Source: Methylobacter tundripaludum SV96 (GTDB lineage Bacteria; Pseudomonadota; Gammaproteobacteria; Methylococcales; Methylomonadaceae). From it: a stretch of DNA of 64,000 nucleotides. A program made the position numbers and the translations under genes. The DNA lies in the NCBI RefSeq assembly GCF_000190755.2, contig NZ_JH109153.1, forward strand, positions 1,053,872-1,117,871, given 5' to 3'. A model generated the notes under the pieces. That model had not been told where the DNA came from and did not search any database. It saw nothing but the letters and a program-made list of their open reading frames with translations. Below, piece by piece: positions 45,890 through 54,140 of this stretch (within the stretch, counting starts at the first letter, position 1; each line of letters opens with the position of its first letter).

Positions 45890-46500
45890 GCAATCTCAGC
45901 GAACTTCATCTTGATGCCTTGGCTGAGATATTTAGTATCGGCGCAGGCCGCGCAGCATTAAGCCTTAGCGAGATTGTCGGAGACGAAGTACATATTTCCG
46001 TCCCCTCTGTGCAAGTCATTAACGTAGAAGACATCAATGCGACAACATTATCGTTGAACAGTGGACGATTCGGTGCGGTAAGTCAGTACTTTAGCGGCCC
46101 GTTTAATGCCGAGGCGGTGCTTTTATTTACCGAAGAGCAAGCCTTAAAAATCGTCAGCGATATGATGGGCTCGCAGATGAGTCTTGAAGAACTTGCAGAA
46201 TTTGAGCACGAAGCGATGTGTGAATTGGGCAACATCATTTTGAATGCTTGCCTGTCCGCGATGGCTGACATACTCCACTTCACACTGGAAAGCTCCTTAC
46301 CCAATTACAGAGTCGCATCAGCCGATGAAATATTACATCGGCTCAAAGAAAACTCCAATCAGCCCTATGTGATGGTATTACATATCGATCTCGCCATCGA
46401 AAAGCGGCATACGACCGGCAATCTCGTATTCCTGTTAAGCTCCACATCCCTGACGAATCTTGTTATCCATATTAATCAATTTCTTGGCAGTATTTCATGA
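45886..46500 (+). CDS. CheC/CheX-like phosphatase
   Basis: A 204-residue CheC-family protein, expected to dephosphorylate CheY-P. CheC motifs have the form ExxN in helices 1 and 2. Here the second is intact (E113-L-G-N116 in AMCELGNIILNA) while the first reads E14-I-F-S17 in ALAEIFSIGAGRAAL, so one active site appears lost, as in some CheX proteins. It overlaps both neighbours by ATGA, suggesting a fixed ratio with the receiver and the cyclase. Confidence 0.85.
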   Translation: MSNLSELHLDALAEIFSIGAGRAALSLSEIVGDEVHISVPSVQVINVEDINATTLSLNSGRFGAVSQYFSGPFNAEAVLLFTEEQALKIVSDMMGSQMSLEELAEFEHEAMCELGNIILNACLSAMADILHFTLESSLPNYRVASADEILHRLKENSNQPYVMVLHIDLAIEKRHTTGNLVFLLSSTSLTNLVIHINQFLGSIS

Positions 46501-47474
46501 ATACCCTCAGTGCAAAGCGTTTTGATATGGAAGATATATTTAATTCACTAAACCTCGGGGTCTGCGTTGTCGATGCCGATAGCAAAGTATTGCTCTGGAA
46601 CAACTGGATTGCCAAGCATAGCGACATTAAAGAAACCGACGCCCTTAACCGGCAATTTGAAAACGTGTTTTCAGAGTCTGTGTCACCGGCATTCCTGACC
46701 GCACTCAAAAACACCCTGACACACAGACTGCCCGTGGTTTTGTCGACGGCTCTACACCGCACGCCGCTGCCGCTGTACAATGGATGCGAAGCAAATCAAC
46801 AACAAACCAGGATGTATCAATCGATCACCATCACGCCCATTCAGTCGCAACTGAACGAATCATGCTGCCTCATTCAAATAACGGATTCCAGCACCTCAAT
46901 CAAGCGTGAAAAAATGCTGCGCTCACACTCGGAAATCCTGAAGAAAGAAGCGACAACGGACAGTTTGACCGACATCTGCAACCGCCGATTCTTCGATGCG
47001 CATTACGAAATGGCCGTAGCCGAGGCAAAGCGGCAAAAACACCCCTTATCCATCTTCATGGTCGATATTGATTTTTTTAAGTCCTATAACGATTATTACG
47101 GACATATAGCCGGCGATAATGCAATAAAGCAGGTCGCGAGCGCGTTAAAATCGCAACTATCGCGCGCCACCGACATCGTGGCACGTTATGGCGGAGAAGA
47201 ATTCGTTCTGGTGATGCCGCATTTACCCCAGAAAGTCGCCGAACAATTTGCCGAAAAATTAAGAAGCGCCGTTTTTAATCTGGCAATGCCGCATATAAAA
47301 TCCCGCCCATTCAATCAGATAACGATTAGCGTCGGTCTTTGCACCGGCATTCCGGAAAACGACGACAACCTGTTAAACAAAGCTGACGCGGCACTCTATC
47401 AAGCCAAACTGAAAGGTCGCAACCGGTGCATTTGCCTCCCGCTTTGCGAAACCGAAGAATATCTGGAACAATAG
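46497..47474 (+). CDS. PAS-GGDEF diguanylate cyclase
   Basis: A 325-residue cytoplasmic protein with an N-terminal PAS-like domain (about 10-130; FNSLNLGVCVVDADSKVLLWN) and a C-terminal GGDEF domain (about 150-315) with RYGGEEFVLVM as active site, so it should make cyclic di-GMP. It contains no membrane helix. It is the output gene of the three-gene operon and may be controlled by the receiver encoded first. Confidence 0.93.
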   Translation: MNTLSAKRFDMEDIFNSLNLGVCVVDADSKVLLWNNWIAKHSDIKETDALNRQFENVFSESVSPAFLTALKNTLTHRLPVVLSTALHRTPLPLYNGCEANQQQTRMYQSITITPIQSQLNESCCLIQITDSSTSIKREKMLRSHSEILKKEATTDSLTDICNRRFFDAHYEMAVAEAKRQKHPLSIFMVDIDFFKSYNDYYGHIAGDNAIKQVASALKSQLSRATDIVARYGGEEFVLVMPHLPQKVAEQFAEKLRSAVFNLAMPHIKSRPFNQITISVGLCTGIPENDDNLLNKADAALYQAKLKGRNRCICLPLCETEEYLEQ

Positions 47475-47570
47475 ATCAGACCTGCCGGATAAAACTCAAG
47501 ATCATGAACCTGATATTGAGCCGCTAACAACCCGATTAAACTCAAGTTAAATTTTATTCAGTCTCATCGT

Positions 47571-49028
47571 ATGAAATTCAAACCATCCGCCATTACACTG
47601 GCTTTAAGCCTCGCCCTCTTCCCTGCCCCGCCACAGGCCGTTGAGATTACCAAAATCGAATTGCCTGACATGGGCGACTCTTCCGGCACCCTGATTACGC
47701 CCGCCGAAGAAAAAGAGTTTGGCGAAGCGTTTTTCCGCAGCCTGCACTCGCAAATTTCCATCAATCAGGATGCCGAAATTCAGCAATACATTCAAACTAT
47801 CGGCGAAAGACTGGTAGCCAATAGCGATGCACCGAGCAACCCGTTCCATTTCTTTGTGGTAATGGAAAATGACATTAATGCTTTTGCGGGACCTGGCGGC
47901 TATATTGGCGTAAATTCCGGGTTGATTTTAATCACCGAAGCCGAAAGCGAATTGGCATCGGTGATGGCGCACGAAATTGCCCACGTTACCCAACGCCATT
48001 TGTACCGCGCTTACGAGGCCTCCAGCCGCTTATCGATCCCTACTGCCGCTGCGACACTGGCCGCCATTTTATTGGGCACCCAATCCCCCGCTCTTGGACA
48101 AGCCGCCATCGTGGCTATCCAGGCCGGTAACGTTCAGTTTCAAATTGATTTTACGCGCGAAAACGAGGCGGAGGCTGACCGGGTCGGCATGCAAACCTTG
48201 GCAGGCTCCCAATATGACCCGCGCAGCATGCCCACTTTTTTCGAGCGTCTACAGCAATCCAGCCGCTATTACGGGCAGAACATTCCTGAATTTCTAAGGA
48301 CCCACCCGGTTACCGCCTCACGTATTTCCGACACCCGGGGCCGCGCGGAAACCTATCCCTACAAACAATATCCAGATTCGCTCGGCTACCAATTAGCCAA
48401 GGCAAAAATTCGGGTGTTAACCGGCGCCGACAATGCCGAGACGCTTAAATACTTTCAAGCCCGATCAACTCAAGGCACCATCGAACAACGCACCGTTGCC
48501 CGCTACGGGCTTGGCCTGTGCGCACTTAACTCGCAAAAATTCAATGAAGCGGAAACAATTTTCCAGCAACTCGGCAAGGAATACCCAAACCAGGCTCAAT
48601 ATGCAACCGCGCTTGCCCGCACTGCGCTGGACTCGAAAAACTACAGCACAGCGCTGGCTCGCTATAAAAAACTGACCGAGCAATTTCCCGATAACGAGGC
48701 CATTAAGCTCGAATACATTACCTCCCTGCTAAAAGCCGGTAACGCCGACCTGGCACGGAAAAACTTACTTCTGTTAAAGCCTAAAACCCAGCAACAACCG
48801 ATTTATTCGCAGCTATTGGCACAAGTTTATAGCGACTTAAACCAACCCGCCGAATCTCATCGTTATCTTGCGGAATACTACTATGCAACGGGGCAAACCA
48901 GAGATGCAATCCTGCAAATAAAACTGGCTCAAAAATCAAAAGGCCTTAATTTTCAACTATCTTCCATCCTTAATGAACGACTCAACTTCTTTACCAATGA
49001 GGAAGAAGAGGCCAGACGCAATCGGTGA
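47571..49028 (+). CDS. bepA: M48-family metalloprotease with TPR repeats (BepA-like)
   Basis: A periplasmic zinc protease of 485 residues that in E. coli (BepA/YfgC) checks the assembly of outer membrane proteins. A signal peptide (about 1-23) precedes the M48 domain with HEIAH (H134, E135, H138) and the glutamate ligand in TRENEAEADRVG (about 196-207). The C-terminal half (about 300-480) has TPR-type repeats. The enzyme lies downstream of the signalling operon after 96 bases and is probably transcribed on its own. Confidence 0.9.
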   Translation: MKFKPSAITLALSLALFPAPPQAVEITKIELPDMGDSSGTLITPAEEKEFGEAFFRSLHSQISINQDAEIQQYIQTIGERLVANSDAPSNPFHFFVVMENDINAFAGPGGYIGVNSGLILITEAESELASVMAHEIAHVTQRHLYRAYEASSRLSIPTAAATLAAILLGTQSPALGQAAIVAIQAGNVQFQIDFTRENEAEADRVGMQTLAGSQYDPRSMPTFFERLQQSSRYYGQNIPEFLRTHPVTASRISDTRGRAETYPYKQYPDSLGYQLAKAKIRVLTGADNAETLKYFQARSTQGTIEQRTVARYGLGLCALNSQKFNEAETIFQQLGKEYPNQAQYATALARTALDSKNYSTALARYKKLTEQFPDNEAIKLEYITSLLKAGNADLARKNLLLLKPKTQQQPIYSQLLAQVYSDLNQPAESHRYLAEYYYATGQTRDAILQIKLAQKSKGLNFQLSSILNERLNFFTNEEEEARRNR

Positions 49029-49099
49029 TAATCCTGAACGTTACCTGAACAAAAAGCACTGCTTGCCTGTCATTTTGTTTATTAGCAGCAGCTAAAATT

Positions 49100-49378
49100 C
49101 CATAACTAGCTGTATTTATTTAAATTTTTAGGAGCGATCATATTTTTCCAGCGAATCCCCATTTTTAAATAGACAAGGGGAGTTCATTTGAATAAAATTC
49201 GCACCAGCTTAAGGGACTGAGCTCGGTTTCATTACCGACTAAGAGGGGGAATTTAGTCTTTTAGACTAGCTGATAATAATAATAAAATAAGTGACACTGC
49301 TTGGGTCAAGTTGCAAACGACAACTAAATAACAATAATAACAGCACTCAACACGCCCGCTTTATGCGGGCTTTTTATT
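49100..49378 (+). ncRNA. Candidate small RNA
   Basis: Between the bepA-like gene and the TonB receptor gene lie an CCCC...GGGG stem (about 49157-49180), GACTAA...TTAGTC with a GGGGGA loop (about 49237-49259), AGTCTTTTAGACT (about 49256-49268) and, at the end, a strong terminator. Several GGA motifs in loops recall Rsm/Csr-type RNAs, but fewer than usual. Start and class are unknown; this is an inference from structure only. Confidence 0.35.
49354..49377 (+). terminator. Rho-independent terminator
   Basis: Perfect 6-base arms GCCCGC (49354-49359) and GCGGGC (49365-49370) with a 5-base loop followed by TTTTTATT. It lies about 325 bases past the bepA-like stop, so it probably ends a separate small transcript. 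Confidence 0.8.
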
Positions 49379-49503
49379 GCCTGAAGAAATGTGACTGGAA
49401 AGCGGCTTTTAAAGCACGTCATCTCAGCAGTAGCCGAAGGAAAAGGTAACTTTCAAACCAAGCCGGATGGGACATGTCGCTCCGCTCGAAACCTTGCAAG
49501 TCA

Positions 49504-49534
49504 GACCTTCCAGGTTTTAAAAACCTGGAAGGTC
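49504..49534. repeat. Near-perfect 31-base palindrome
   Basis: GACCTTCCAGGTTTT (49504-49518) and AAAACCTGGAAGGTC (49520-49534) are separated by one base. Located between the candidate small RNA and the TonB receptor. Probably a dispersed repeat. Confidence 0.8.
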
Positions 49535-49678
49535 CGCATGTCGGCCTGCTTCTCGCCTAACGCTAGGTAAGGGACTGCCGGAATAACGACATCCCGCAGA
49601 TGCTTGTGAATAACGACGAGCGCAAAGCGTGGGAATGATAAGTCCAAGTTTCGGGAAGTTTTATTTCCGACCAAATCC

Positions 49679-52003
49679 TTACATAGTCAAGCGCACCCCA
49701 ATCCAACCCGCTCTGGGCGCACCGGGCGCCACAAACCGGCGATCGTCAAAGCCCGGCAATATCTCATTGGCCTGCCCATAAACACCGAAAGAGTTGTAGT
49801 TCTTGTCGAAGATATTATCGACCTTGCCGAATACCGCAAAATTCTTGGTCACCTTGTATTCCGCCTTGGCGTTAAACAGCCAGTAACCGGCTAACGGCGC
49901 TGTGGAATTGGCCTCGTCGCCCCTGAAATACTTATTGCCGCTGTAGATGCCGTCAATGCCCAACGACACGCGCTGCCATAAATCGACGCTTACATTAGCC
50001 TTATAGATATGCTCGGGGATACCCGGAATTCTGTTGCCTTTGGTAACAGCCATCGCCTGGGTCGTATCCAGCGGGTTCTGAATATCAAAGCCATCCAAAA
50101 ACCGGGCGTTTAAATAGGTATAGTTGGTCGACAAATGCCAGTCGTCAATCCCGCTGAACAGCTGCGGATAATTAACGGTCGTTCCCGCTTCTATGCCGTA
50201 GCGACGGGTCTTGCCTACATTGCTGAAATAGCCTTGACTGATAAGACCGCTGGCGGCATCTCGGCGAAAAATAATGTCATTGTGGTTGATGGTGTTGAAA
50301 TAGCCCAGGTTCCATTTCAAATCCCCCTTGCCTAACAGCTCATCCAAGTCTCCCCTGAAACCGCCTTCCCAGGTTTTGGCGACCACCTGCTCCAGCGGCG
50401 GATCAGCCACAAACGAGTTGGGCAATTTACACGGAGCCGTCGGATCGGCACAGCTTAACTCCATCGGCGTCGGCGCACGGGCAGACTCGCTATAGCTGCC
50501 GTACACATTCAGGTTATCCCTGATTTGATAAGTCAATCCGGCAGAAGGATTAAGCCTGTCAAAGGTATGCGACCCGTCCAGGGTTTTTAAAGGATCCTTT
50601 ATGTATTTATCTTCCATGTTGATGTGACTATAGTTGTAACGCCCGGCGATGGTCGCGGTCAGGTCATCGGTAATGGAAAAACTGTCGGTCAGGAATACGC
50701 CTACTGTTGAGGTATTGGTATGTAACCGGACTCTGGATTCATCGACAAGAACTCCGCTTTGCGTTGTTCCCCGCGTGTTGGTCAGCGAACCCAGCTCGGT
50801 GTCCGAACCGAAATGCGCCTCGGCATAATCGTAACTTGTACCTACAGTCAGGTTGTTTTTGTGCTTGAATAAGTCCGGGGCAAACGCCGTCTGCAACGTA
50901 CCCCCACGGCTGCGCATATTGGTTTGGCTGGAATTGTTGGTCGCGCCTTTAACACCATCAACAGCATCAACATTCAAACCATTAATATCTGTAACAACTT
51001 GTTCGTCAACACCCGGATGCTGACATAATAAGCCTGCATTTCCAGGTAATGTGCAGTCATCATAATTACTGTTATCCCCATTAAAGGTCCTGATCCGGTT
51101 CTGCCTGAAATAAGCATTACCGCTCACTTCAATATCATCAGCCAGATCGTAGCTGCCCGCCAATTCGGAAAAGAACATCCGGGTGACAGTCTGGTCGGGA
51201 TGGGTGAACACCGCCGCCCGATCTTGCTGCTGCAACTGGATCGGCGCAGCACCGTTACCCCGCATATTGTTATCGTTGCCGCCCAAGGTCAGGTCTAAAG
51301 AACCTTTATCGCCGCGCCAGCTCAAGGTGCCGAACGCCTGATCGGCTTTAGTCGGTGAAAAATCCCGCCACCCGTCTTCCTCAAAGTGATGCAGGTCTAA
51401 AAAATAGCCCCAGGTCCCGTTATTCCAACCGCTGCTTAATTCTTCCGAATGCCTGCCCCAAGAGCCGCCGTAAGCTTCAATCTCATGCTTGGGCGCCGAA
51501 AACCCGGTTTTGGTCTTGATCGATATGGCGCCGCCTAAACTGTTCAGCCCGTAAACCGGGTTGGAGCCCGGATATAAAGCCATCGAATCAATCGCCCCTT
51601 GAGGAATTAAATCCCAGTTAACCGTATCGCCAAACGGTTCGTTAAACCGGACGCCGTTAACATAGGTCGACAACCCTTGCGGCAATCCCAACAGCGGTGA
51701 AGCGACAAAACCGCGATAAGAAATATCAGGCTGCAACGGATTATTTTGCGCTTCATTGACATGCACGCTGCCCAGATAGCGGTTGATATAATCCGCCAGG
51801 GTGATGCTTTGGGCTTTTTCCAGCTGTTCGGAAGAAACGGTTTGGATATTCGCCGGTATTTTAGAAGCGGCAACCTGGCTGCTTTGCAGTGGCGTAACGC
51901 CGACAACGTCTATGATGCCCAGATCCAGCGGCTTATCCTTGGCCGACACGGCACCGGCCGCCGTCAGGCTTAGCCCGAGTAGTGTGCATGTCAATTTTTT
52001 CAT
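49679..52003 (-). CDS. TonB-dependent outer membrane receptor
   Basis: A 774-residue receptor: signal peptide (about 1-21), plug domain (about 45-160; ISYRGFVASPLLGLPQGL, GSNPVYGLNSLGGAISI) and a 22-strand barrel. The N-terminus has DVVGVTPLQ as TonB-box region. Substrates could be siderophores, haem, copper/zinc chelates or vitamins; no diagnostic motif is present. The last residues (VRLTM) end in Met rather than Phe. It is divergent from the ZIP transporter gene, which hints at metal uptake. Confidence 0.93.
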   Translation of the reverse strand: MKKLTCTLLGLSLTAAGAVSAKDKPLDLGIIDVVGVTPLQSSQVAASKIPANIQTVSSEQLEKAQSITLADYINRYLGSVHVNEAQNNPLQPDISYRGFVASPLLGLPQGLSTYVNGVRFNEPFGDTVNWDLIPQGAIDSMALYPGSNPVYGLNSLGGAISIKTKTGFSAPKHEIEAYGGSWGRHSEELSSGWNNGTWGYFLDLHHFEEDGWRDFSPTKADQAFGTLSWRGDKGSLDLTLGGNDNNMRGNGAAPIQLQQQDRAAVFTHPDQTVTRMFFSELAGSYDLADDIEVSGNAYFRQNRIRTFNGDNSNYDDCTLPGNAGLLCQHPGVDEQVVTDINGLNVDAVDGVKGATNNSSQTNMRSRGGTLQTAFAPDLFKHKNNLTVGTSYDYAEAHFGSDTELGSLTNTRGTTQSGVLVDESRVRLHTNTSTVGVFLTDSFSITDDLTATIAGRYNYSHINMEDKYIKDPLKTLDGSHTFDRLNPSAGLTYQIRDNLNVYGSYSESARAPTPMELSCADPTAPCKLPNSFVADPPLEQVVAKTWEGGFRGDLDELLGKGDLKWNLGYFNTINHNDIIFRRDAASGLISQGYFSNVGKTRRYGIEAGTTVNYPQLFSGIDDWHLSTNYTYLNARFLDGFDIQNPLDTTQAMAVTKGNRIPGIPEHIYKANVSVDLWQRVSLGIDGIYSGNKYFRGDEANSTAPLAGYWLFNAKAEYKVTKNFAVFGKVDNIFDKNYNSFGVYGQANEILPGFDDRRFVAPGAPRAGWIGVRLTM

Positions 52004-52194
52004 TCTTCGCTCCAGATAAATAATACCGCCATCATAGCCAAACCCTTACTCAGGCACTAGACAGCGGCCGACAAAAGGAAATATTCCTATATCACTGAAA
52101 AGCGAACACAGGGGGCTCAAGGCAATCCACCACAAACAAACCCAAGTTATGGGTATTTGGTTATAATGCTTGGCGCACATTCCAAAACAAGCTG

Positions 52195-53160
52195 ATGCAG
52201 GTAAACCTTATGACTTTAACAACAAAGACTGTAACTAAATTGCAACGCTATTTTGAAGACCAGGTAGACGCCATAAAATCCAGCGAAAACTATCAAAAAC
52301 TGCTGGCGATGCCGCCGCTAAAACGCTGGGCGACACTCGCGGGATTATTCCTGTTGTCGCAGTTGGTGGTGTTCGGCGCTTTGTATTTAATTTTCGGACG
52401 GATTGTTGTTATCGGTTTTTTTGCCAGCATCCTGGCCGGACTGGCGACAGGCCTTGGCGCCTTGCCCGCCCTGTTTTTCAAAAACATTTCCCAAAACCTG
52501 TTCAACAGCATGCTCGGCGCTGCCGCCGGCGTTATGCTGGCCGCAACCGCATTTTCCCTGCTGGTTCCCGGCATGGCATACGGCAACCTGGTATCGCCGG
52601 GGAAAGGTATTTATATCGTATCTTTCGGCATGCTGATCGGCGCCCTGTTTTTGCATTACGCCGACCGCCAATTGCCGCATGTGCATTTTGAGTCAGTTTC
52701 CGATACTCACCTGAGCTCCCTAAAAAAAGTCTGGCTGTTCATCATTGCAATCACCATCCATAACTTTCCTGAAGGCATGTCGGTCGGCGTCAGTTTCGGT
52801 TCCGGGGAGATGAAAAACGGCGTGGTTCTGGCAATTGCGATAGCCCTGCAAAATATTCCCGAAGGCTTGGCCGTCGCCCTGCCCTTGGTCGGACTGGGCT
52901 ACAATAAGTGGCGAGCCGTAGGCATTGCCACGCTAACAGGTCTGGTGGAGCCGGTAGGCGGCTTGCTCGGCATCACCATGGTCACCCTGTTCCAACCCAT
53001 CCTGCCGATAGCCATGGGCTTTGCCGCCGGAGCCATGCTCTTTGTGATCAGCGAAGAAATCATTCCCGAAACCCATTCCAACGGTCGTTCGCGCTACGCT
53101 ACATTTGCCTTAATGATCGGCTTCATCATTATGATGACTCTGGACAATATGCTGGGTTAA
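52195..53160 (+). CDS. ZIP-family metal transporter
   Basis: An inner membrane ZIP protein of 321 residues with a hydrophilic N-terminal extension (about 1-45) and eight helices. The metal-site motifs HNFPEGMSVGVSFGSG (helix 4) and NIPEGLAVALPLVGLG (helix 5) are clear. Likely substrates are zinc, iron or manganese. ATG 52195 is the first start; ATG 52210 has a better AGGT spacing and may be the true one. It is divergent from the TonB receptor and precedes a GDT1-type transporter. Confidence 0.92.
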   Translation: MQVNLMTLTTKTVTKLQRYFEDQVDAIKSSENYQKLLAMPPLKRWATLAGLFLLSQLVVFGALYLIFGRIVVIGFFASILAGLATGLGALPALFFKNISQNLFNSMLGAAAGVMLAATAFSLLVPGMAYGNLVSPGKGIYIVSFGMLIGALFLHYADRQLPHVHFESVSDTHLSSLKKVWLFIIAITIHNFPEGMSVGVSFGSGEMKNGVVLAIAIALQNIPEGLAVALPLVGLGYNKWRAVGIATLTGLVEPVGGLLGITMVTLFQPILPIAMGFAAGAMLFVISEEIIPETHSNGRSRYATFALMIGFIIMMTLDNMLG

Positions 53161-53216
53161 TACCTTACCGAAATACTGCCGTTGCAGGGTGAGCTGTACG
53201 CACCTTACAACGGCGC

Positions 53217-53954
53217 ATGCAGGAAAAACCGTTCCCCGGAAACAAAATGGATCATCTTCAAAGCTATTTACAACATTTTCTAACCTCACTGAGCACAGCA
53301 CCTATTGTCGAAAATCTTCAAAGCTCTTTACAGCATTTTTTATCGTTGCTGAGCAACGGCAACTTTGGCGAAATATCAGCCACGGCAGCAACCAGTTTTG
53401 CCCTGATTGCTGCGGCTGAAATTGGCGATAAAAGCCAGCTGGTATGCATGACGCTGGCATCCCGGCACAGAGCCATGCCGGTTTTGCTGGGCGCTATCGC
53501 CGCCTTTGCCTTTTTAAACACCCTGGCCGTTATGTTTGGCATCGCCATTGCCAGCTGGCTACCGGCATACATTGTCGCGACAATCGTCGCGATCCTGTTC
53601 GCCGCCTTCGGCATTCATTCCTTACGCGTAGAAATGGAAGATGAAAATGAGGAAATTAAGGAAAAAAGCGGTCACAGCATTTTTTTCACCACTTTTTTAT
53701 TGATTACCGTGGCTGAGTTCGGCGACAAAACCCAGTTGGCTGTTGTCGGTTTAAGCAGTACCGCTGCACCTATTGCCGTATGGCTCGGTTCGACAGTCGC
53801 GCTGGCCTCAACATCCGCCTTGGGAATTCTGGCAGGCCGCACTATTTTGCAAAAAGTCCCGTTGGTGTTGTTGCACAGGATCAGCGGAACTATCTTCCTG
53901 ATGCTGTCGGTTTTTGCAGGTTATCGGGCTTATATTAGCTACATTGGACTGTAG
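53217..53954 (+). CDS. GDT1/UPF0016-family (Mn2+/Ca2+) transporter
   Basis: A 245-residue membrane protein of the GDT1/TMEM165 family, which exports or sequesters manganese or calcium. The two hallmark motifs are EIGDKSQL (in the first half) and EFGDKTQL (in the second), each in a bundle of three helices with a charged linker (EMEDENEEIKEKSG) between them. The N-terminal extension holds an imperfect duplication (LQSYLQHFLTSLS at 14-26 and LQSSLQHFLSLLS at 34-46). ATG 53247 is an alternative start. Together with the ZIP gene it suggests metal homeostasis. Confidence 0.9.
   Translation: MQEKPFPGNKMDHLQSYLQHFLTSLSTAPIVENLQSSLQHFLSLLSNGNFGEISATAATSFALIAAAEIGDKSQLVCMTLASRHRAMPVLLGAIAAFAFLNTLAVMFGIAIASWLPAYIVATIVAILFAAFGIHSLRVEMEDENEEIKEKSGHSIFFTTFLLITVAEFGDKTQLAVVGLSSTAAPIAVWLGSTVALASTSALGILAGRTILQKVPLVLLHRISGTIFLMLSVFAGYRAYISYIGL
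53256..53354 (+). repeat. Intragenic imperfect tandem duplication
   Basis: Two copies of about 40 bases beginning CTTCAAAGCT(A/C)TTTACA, 60 bases apart, in the 5' part of the GDT1-type gene, giving the duplicated peptide described there. Confidence 0.7.
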
Positions 53955-53982
53955 ACTGGAAACGCCTGCTACCCGGCAGCCC

Positions 53983-54113
53983 AAAATAGAACGCTGATGA
54001 CGCTGATACTTATGATTAAATAAGATTTTTTCGATTATCCAGAAAAATCAGCTAATCGCCGTTTTCGAGTTATCGGTGTTGATCATAATCATCCGCGTCA
54101 TCAGCGTTCCATT
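53983..54113. repeat. Dispersed repeat pair, copy B
   Basis: AACGCTGATGACGC (53990-54003) and its exact complement GCGTCATCAGCGTT (54095-54108) enclose an AT-rich interior. Matches the element at 27285-27393. It lies between the convergent GDT1-type and dehydrogenase genes. Confidence 0.7.
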
Positions 54114-54140
54114 GCCTTTGATAGCCGAGTAGTTGCAGCC

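Larger units (their letters stand above)
49029..49678. other. 650-base gap with a probable small RNA terminator
   Basis: No protein gene was found. The left part holds several stem-loops and ends in a good Rho-independent terminator (49354-49377) that is too far from the bepA-like stop to be a simple 3' end. The right part has the palindrome at 49504-49534. Confidence 0.65.
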
